This document shows, one piece after another, positions 58,761-64,000 of a stretch of 64,000 nt of DNA. The notes under the pieces were generated by a model that was given only the letters and a program-made list of their open reading frames with translations, was not told the DNA's origin and made no database searches. Every line of letters starts with the position of its first letter. The stretch's first letter is position 1. The position numbers were made by a program, and so were the translations under genes. Origin of the DNA: Isoetes taiwanensis (lineage: Eukaryota > Streptophyta > Lycopodiopsida > Isoetales > Isoetaceae); assembly GCA_021234155.1 (NCBI GenBank), contig JAJEKV010000399.1, positions 64,001 to 128,000 on the forward strand, in the 5' to 3' direction.

Positions 58761-60605
58761 GTTAGATCCAAGGGTCCTCACAGAGGGAGCCCTGTCTTGC
58801 AGGAGTTCCCGAACCCAGACCCCAAACACTCATCTTCAGCCACATCTGCCTTTCTTACATCTGAAGAGGTCATGCCCTCAGAAGGCAACACAGATGTGTC
58901 AAACATCCTCCTTGCTTCCTCTTCGTCTATGGTCACCTTAGGTTGAGTTTTCTTTGTTGCCATTCTATCCCTGCGCCAGCTTTGAAATTATATATCAGTG
59001 GAAGTTCTTCATTGTTTCTGCAAAAAACTATACCATGGGCGGGGTTTAGTGCTAAAATAAAATTTAAAAATTCAGTTACACTCCATTAATTAGCGCTATT
59101 ATTTAGGGCTAAAAATGGCATCATTTATGCCACCGTAGCGTGCGAGGATCCCTTTGTTCAGAAATACATAGGCTCCAGTTTCCAACATGTGATAATGAAG
59201 CTAAATTGCTGAAAGAAGATGGATATATGATCAATCATATGCATGCAAAACTTCTCAAAAGGACGAGATCTCTTACAAATTGGAGGTGTGTGGTTGCTTT
59301 AGATCAAGCATTCCAACAGATTGTTCCATATCTTCTGCAAAGCCAACGAACTTCAACCAGTGTTCTTTGTTTGCTGTGTACATCATGTAAAAGTATAGCA
59401 GATTTTATTTTCAAATAGATTGTTCCATGCTTCAATTGTTCTAGTCTATTCTATGTTATATATCTCATAAGTTTTGTATAACATCAGTAGTAATGTGCAT
59501 GCATTTCTAGCTTGGTTGGGCACTTGTGCCATCAAAGTAGGACAAAGATTCTGTGTGTGTAGCCATGAACTGCTTATACACTTGGGATTCTCATTTTTAT
59601 AAAAAAGTCAATGGAAAAAAGGGATCCCAATCCAATGGCAAACAACATACAGCGGCGGTACCATTGATGGACGTTTAATTGCTATGTTTTCTTGCATATT
59701 TTCTGTTTCTAAGCATATTTTATCTATTTTATATAATACTGAGGTCATACAGTTCAACATCTTGATAAGCTCAAGCACTGCCACACAGATGATAATGCAC
59801 AAGCTCATGGCAATGCACATATGATTTAGTTTTACACTTGTTCTGCATAAGAAAATATGGTTAACAGCAATATAGATTTCACATACTCTCGGAGTGCTCT
59901 GAAGTGAATTCGATGTATATGTAGTTGCATCTCTACACAGATGAAGGCTTTGCTGCAGGAAATGATTTGGGCCAGGACCAAAGGACACTCAAGACATGGG
60001 CCAAAGGAAGGGATAGCCATAATTTGTCAGTCAGTTTCAGGGCAAAGTGGTTATCAAAGACTTATAGCTATCAAAGACTAGCCATCAGAGTTCAGTTATA
60101 AAAAAAGGGGTTATCAAAGAGTTCAGTTTCAGGAGGAAGTGGTCATAGTAGCAAGTGGATTAGCGAGTATGATGGGCTTTGAATAGATGGCAAGGTAAAA
60201 AAGAGAAACTATCAAGAGCTTCCAACAAATAGTAATGTCATCAAGGACATCAGTCTTTATCTTGCTATAGATGTGAAGGCATGATGATTGGACTACAATA
60301 CTGCTTAAACCATCATTCAATTAAATTGGGATTATGTCTTAATTTTGGGATAAATTTTATATTGCACTTTTTTAGTAACTTTGTTAAATTCACTTTTTTA
60401 GTAACTTTGTTGCCCTTAGACTAGAATAGACGTTAACATATAATCACACACGGGAATATAAATTCACACCTTAACTTCAAATTACAAAATCATATATCAT
60501 GGAACTCAAGTAGTACACAACTTTTATTAACTGTAGAAAAGATACATAGTAACTATTTTTTATTTTTCCACTAGCATCCCCAAGGATATGAGAACCTTAT
60601 TCCTT
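58761..60605. other. gene-free stretch
   Basis: At 60040-60125 'ggttatcaaaga' and 'gttcagtt' motifs repeat in a small cluster. Open frames up to 126 codons on the minus strand have no domain. Confidence 0.4.
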
Positions 60606-60610
60606 ACATC

Positions 60611-63480
60611 CTAAGGTATTGTAACTCTCGCTGTTTTACTAGGAATAGTTTTTGGAGTCCACGAGTACAATACGGTTTCAATATCTAGCCAAAGATCAGG
60701 ATCACTTGGATTTCTCCTCCACCTCTTTGTCCAACAATCTGAATATCTTTCTTTGTCGGTGACATTACTCAACTGCTGTACTGGACACCACCATTCCATG
60801 CGCACCTTATTGAAGTTAGCATCACCTTCTTCTTTGCAAATATCCGAGATAGTGTATCCCAACCACACTGGATAGGTCTCTAGATCTGCTGGTTTTACTA
60901 CTACAAATTGGTGGCACTCCACGTCAGTAGAAGGTTCATAACAATCCATGCCTAAATATTTTGGCCTATCCTTCTTAGGACCAACATAGTGTTTATCAGA
61001 TTGAGGAGGAGCATATGCCTTCACAATGCTACTAATGGTACCATCATCTTCGTCAGCACCAGCTAATGTATTCCACTTACTTTTAGGGAACCACCCTTCT
61101 TTCAGCTCTTCTGAGGATGTGTCTACCTCATCCAACAAGTTGATCACCTTCTTCCAATAATCTATCAATGCATGATTAGTCTCATCTGAATTAGTTTGCC
61201 AATCTGAATTAGTTTGCCAATGCTTGATGTAGTCATTGATGCCATCCTTAGTCAAGCCCAATTGCTTGACTTCTTCAGTTGGTTTTAGAGCTTTTGGTTG
61301 ACCAGGAGGTATCATAGGCTTGCCATTTGCATCCCTGTGCCAAATTTCTGCCCCACCTCTCCACTTCTCCTCTAAAGGTCTCATTTTCCATTGCATGATT
61401 GGAATCCCTTCTCTCACCCAAAAAGTGAATTGAAGAGGTCTAGAATGACCTTCCATGTCGAGAGCATAACCATCCACAAAACTCTTCCAATCAGGCACTT
61501 CTTCTATGATAGATCCTATAGGAGATGGATTTGTACATCCATGAAATATTTCCAATAGCCTGGGAAAGTTGGTAATTGTCCTTTGTCTCAATACACGACT
61601 ATATTTTCCAAACAATGCATCCACATCCTCATGAGTATGTGGGGCATTAGGAACCCCAAATTGACTCTTTCAAAAATACCCACGGTTTGTTAAGTAGGAT
61701 AGGAAAGAAAACATCCACTGTTCTTATTTTGACCAGCACAATTATCTAGTTGCAAGAGGAGCTTGGGCAGATCTCGAGGGTTTAGCACAAGATGTTGAAG
61801 CTCCAACATGTTCATTAGGTTCATTCCTCCTAAATCTTGCCTTGCTAAACTTTTCAATACTATTAGGGGTTCCATCCAACAATGCACTATGTAGTGCGGC
61901 TAGGCTGTAGGATCTTGTAGGTGACCATTGTAACCCTTCTCATAGTTTCTTAAACACCTCATGATACTTTCAATGTGAAAATGCGGACCATCACTCCACA
62001 ACTCTAAACTGAAATGGCCATAATAGGTGCAGGCGCCCATGCAATATTGCCCTGACCATTGAAATGCAAAGGGTATGATCTTCCACATGACTTAGGAATG
62101 TACTTGAATTGTGGAAGACAAGTCTTTGTTGGTCCATTTTATCATGTATAATACATAGATAGTTATTAGGTTCCATTGCGGATAAGGTCCTCCACATCCA
62201 ATAAGTTGATCTACATGATAGTTGATCTGTCATATGGTCCTTCTATGTTCCCTTATCTTTGCCCTTAGACTTGGTTGCACAGTCTTATCTAGTGTCTCCT
62301 TCAGCTTAGCACATAAATTGCACTTGGCAAAGTTGTTTGAAGTTTCTATGGTCACATGCTTGAAATGCTTATTCCATAGCCTACTAAAACCGGAATTTTG
62401 GGATATAGAGGCCACTCAAGTTCAGAAGCAATGCATTTATTTCCTCTAATATGCTCTTCCGGGTACAATGGAATGGCAATCTCTTTTCAACAATAACTCT
62501 ACCCTGTTCATCCTTCTTACTCTTATGTGGCATGTTTTTACGCATTGAAATCCACATATCTTTCAAATATTTCCTTTGCGGCTATAGTTCTTGAGGTAGG
62601 CCTTACCGGGCCGGTGTTCCCATGCAATGCAATTTTACTACCATTTTCATGTCTCTTTTGCCGGTTGTGCCAAGAAGAGGTTGGAATTCCATGTATAGCC
62701 ATCCATGCTTTTGAACATATCCACTTTCCATTCAATAGGAATCTTTTCTTCTTTGATCTTTCATCACGAATTGCATAGCCGGATATGGTGTACATGAAAT
62801 TCCTCCCGCTATCACACTTATGTTCACGATATGTAGCTCTTGCTACCACCATCTCCTCTATTGTGAACATTCTAATCTGGGAGGCCCAACAACATTCACT
62901 TCCTCTAACCTTCATCAAGGCTTTGGAGAACAATCATAATCGACTTGCATCTTTTGGTGGGATAATGTTTGAAAGTTGGAAGTGGCCTCTTGCTACACTT
63001 TGTGTGAACATTATTGACAATGGTTCTACATCTATAGGAAACGTGTAGTTCCCCTCCAGTTGAATCTGTCCCTAGACCATGCAACAATAGTTGGAACCTC
63101 TAGTTGCTTCACACAAGCAAGGCATTCTTGTTTTGCTGAACCCTTTTCCTTCCAATTGTCATATAATTTTGAGATTGCCACACCTAACCTGTCCTCCCCT
63201 AATCTTTCATCATTCACTTTGCATTGATAGGATCTGCTAGAACAATAATCCCTTCTCCCATCGCCTCTACATTTGCATGCATGCAATATCTTGACTTTTT
63301 GTTTTCCAATCGACCAGAGTATAAAGTACAATTTCCTTTTCTTTGGCATCATCCTTTTCATTTCTGGTCTTTTCCTTTCCTTTGCCATCATCTTTGTCAT
63401 CTTCATTAGTTGGGGATTTTTCCTTGCCTTGATCAGCATCATTGGGGGCCTTGGGGGATTTAGCATTTTGCATGCCATTG
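60611..63480 (-). pseudogene. decayed DUF7869-type transposable-element protein
   Basis: Minus-strand fragments in consistent order: a Lys/Asp-rich N-terminus (63473-63267), a Cys-rich block (CKCRGDGRRDYCSSRSYQC), GKWICSKAWMAIHGIPTSSW with HGNTGPVRPTS (62933-62538), FSRLWNKHFKHVTIET then FAKCNLCAKLKE (62415-62230), LCIIHDKMDQQ, LLLQLDNCAGQNKN (about 61738-61697) and THEDVDALFGKYSRVLRQ (from about 61635). These are landmarks, from memory, of DUF7869 proteins found in repeated families of plants and other eukaryotes. LDNCAGQNKN may hold a catalytic Asp (inference). The last 337 codons (61624-60611) are open and carry an internal 18-bp duplication (WQTNSD twice). Frameshifts near 63280, 62560, 62420, 62090 and 61690 show decay, though some could be introns. 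Confidence 0.7.
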
Positions 63481-63539
63481 ACCTAAAATGCATAAAAACA
63501 TATAGTAAGTTAGCATATCCAAATAACATCTCCCTAGCA

Positions 63540-64000
63540 TGAGTTAACCTATAATATATTAACCTATAATAACCTTAAATGTTGTAACCTTAGAAAAAAC
63601 TTTTGAGGTTATTATAGGTTAGCAATTTTTAGGTTAGAAGTTAATTATAGGTTATTATAGGTTAGAAGTTTTAAGGTAGGTAAGGTTAGAAGACTAAGGT
63701 TAAGGTGATGAGTTTAGGTTAAAAGTATTAAGGTTAAAAGGTAAGTTTTAGAAGTTCTAAGGTTAAAACTTCTAACCTTAAATAAATATAACCTTTAAAC
63801 TTCTAAAACTTAAAACTTCTAAAACTTAAAGCTTAAAACTTAAAAGTTAAGGTTAGAAGTACTAAGGTTAAAGTTAAAAAGGTTAAAAGTACTAAGCTTA
63901 AAAGTTTAGGTTAAAAGTATTAAGGTTAAAAGTTAAGGTTAAAAGTTAAGTTTTAGAACTTAAAACTTCTAAACCTTGTAATAAATTTTCGCGGCAGTTA
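63540..64000. repeat. AGGTTA-rich low-complexity tract with a hairpin
   Basis: Irregular AGGTTAAAAGTT-type units on both strands fill the window's right edge. TAACCTATAATAACCT (63560-63575) and its exact reverse complement (63606-63621) could form a 16-bp stem with a 30-nt loop. Not a plant telomere repeat (TTTAGGG). It may continue beyond the window. Confidence 0.8.

Noticed and set aside
63540-64000. Interstitial telomere repeat
   Set aside because: The units are irregular AGGTTA/AAGTT and are not TTTAGGG; both strands are mixed.

Overview
The window looks like nuclear DNA of a land plant. It carries an intron-split xyloglucan endotransglucosylase/hydrolase (XTH) gene with a signal peptide, a split gene for a plant-type OCRE plus D111/G-patch protein, a chromodomain Ty3/Gypsy element, L1-like LINEs, tRNA-headed SINEs, and an LTR element primed by a tRNA-iMet-like site. 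I cannot name the species. The abundance of decayed elements and a DUF7869-like element would fit a bryophyte, lycophyte or fern, but that is a guess from recollection. One N at 33243 marks this as draft sequence.

Layout. 1-2490: minisatellite, short duplications and a retroposon 3' end with a (TATTC)n tail. 2492-3977 (minus): XTH gene, four exons, apparently intact. 5890-8840: composite array with tRNA-like heads, hit by a small hAT-type MITE (8359-8573, 8-bp target duplication). 10985-15060: retroposon tail, then a nearly full-length but broken L1-like LINE. 15250-19720: decayed gene-like fragments, a LINE scrap flanked by 65-bp direct repeats, degenerate repeats. 19727-25810: gutted Ty3/Gypsy chromovirus. 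25815-29540: duplications and apparently gene-free sequence. 29545-32149 (minus): OCRE/G-patch gene.

33188-44690 is the most informative part. A LINE in plus orientation is cut just after its reverse transcriptase YTDD box at 34438 and resumes at 43831. Between lies a 9,382-bp element flanked by the direct repeat GGGCTTATTA, with ends resembling CA(R)GGGG. Removing the element plus one repeat copy makes the LINE frame continuous. Inside is a seven-exon plus-strand gene (36762-41278) with very short introns, coding for about 1,350 residues: two zinc fingers, an AT-hook-like patch, conserved acidic blocks and a C-terminal segment resembling a hAT dimerisation region. I read it as the transposase of an autonomous, divergent DNA transposon. 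It is the best candidate here for something not well described.

44695-64000: an LTR-like end with CATGCATG arrays; a complete non-autonomous LTR retrotransposon in minus orientation (47161-52356, target duplication GGCAT); a PIF/Harbinger-type MITE (54210-54593); a frameshifted Myb/SANT-like gene; a short satellite of 167-182 bp units; a tRNA-derived SINE; a decayed DUF7869-type element on the minus strand (60611-63480); and AGGTTA-rich low-complexity DNA to the right edge. The two host genes show no functional link to each other; most of the rest is layered transposon insertion.
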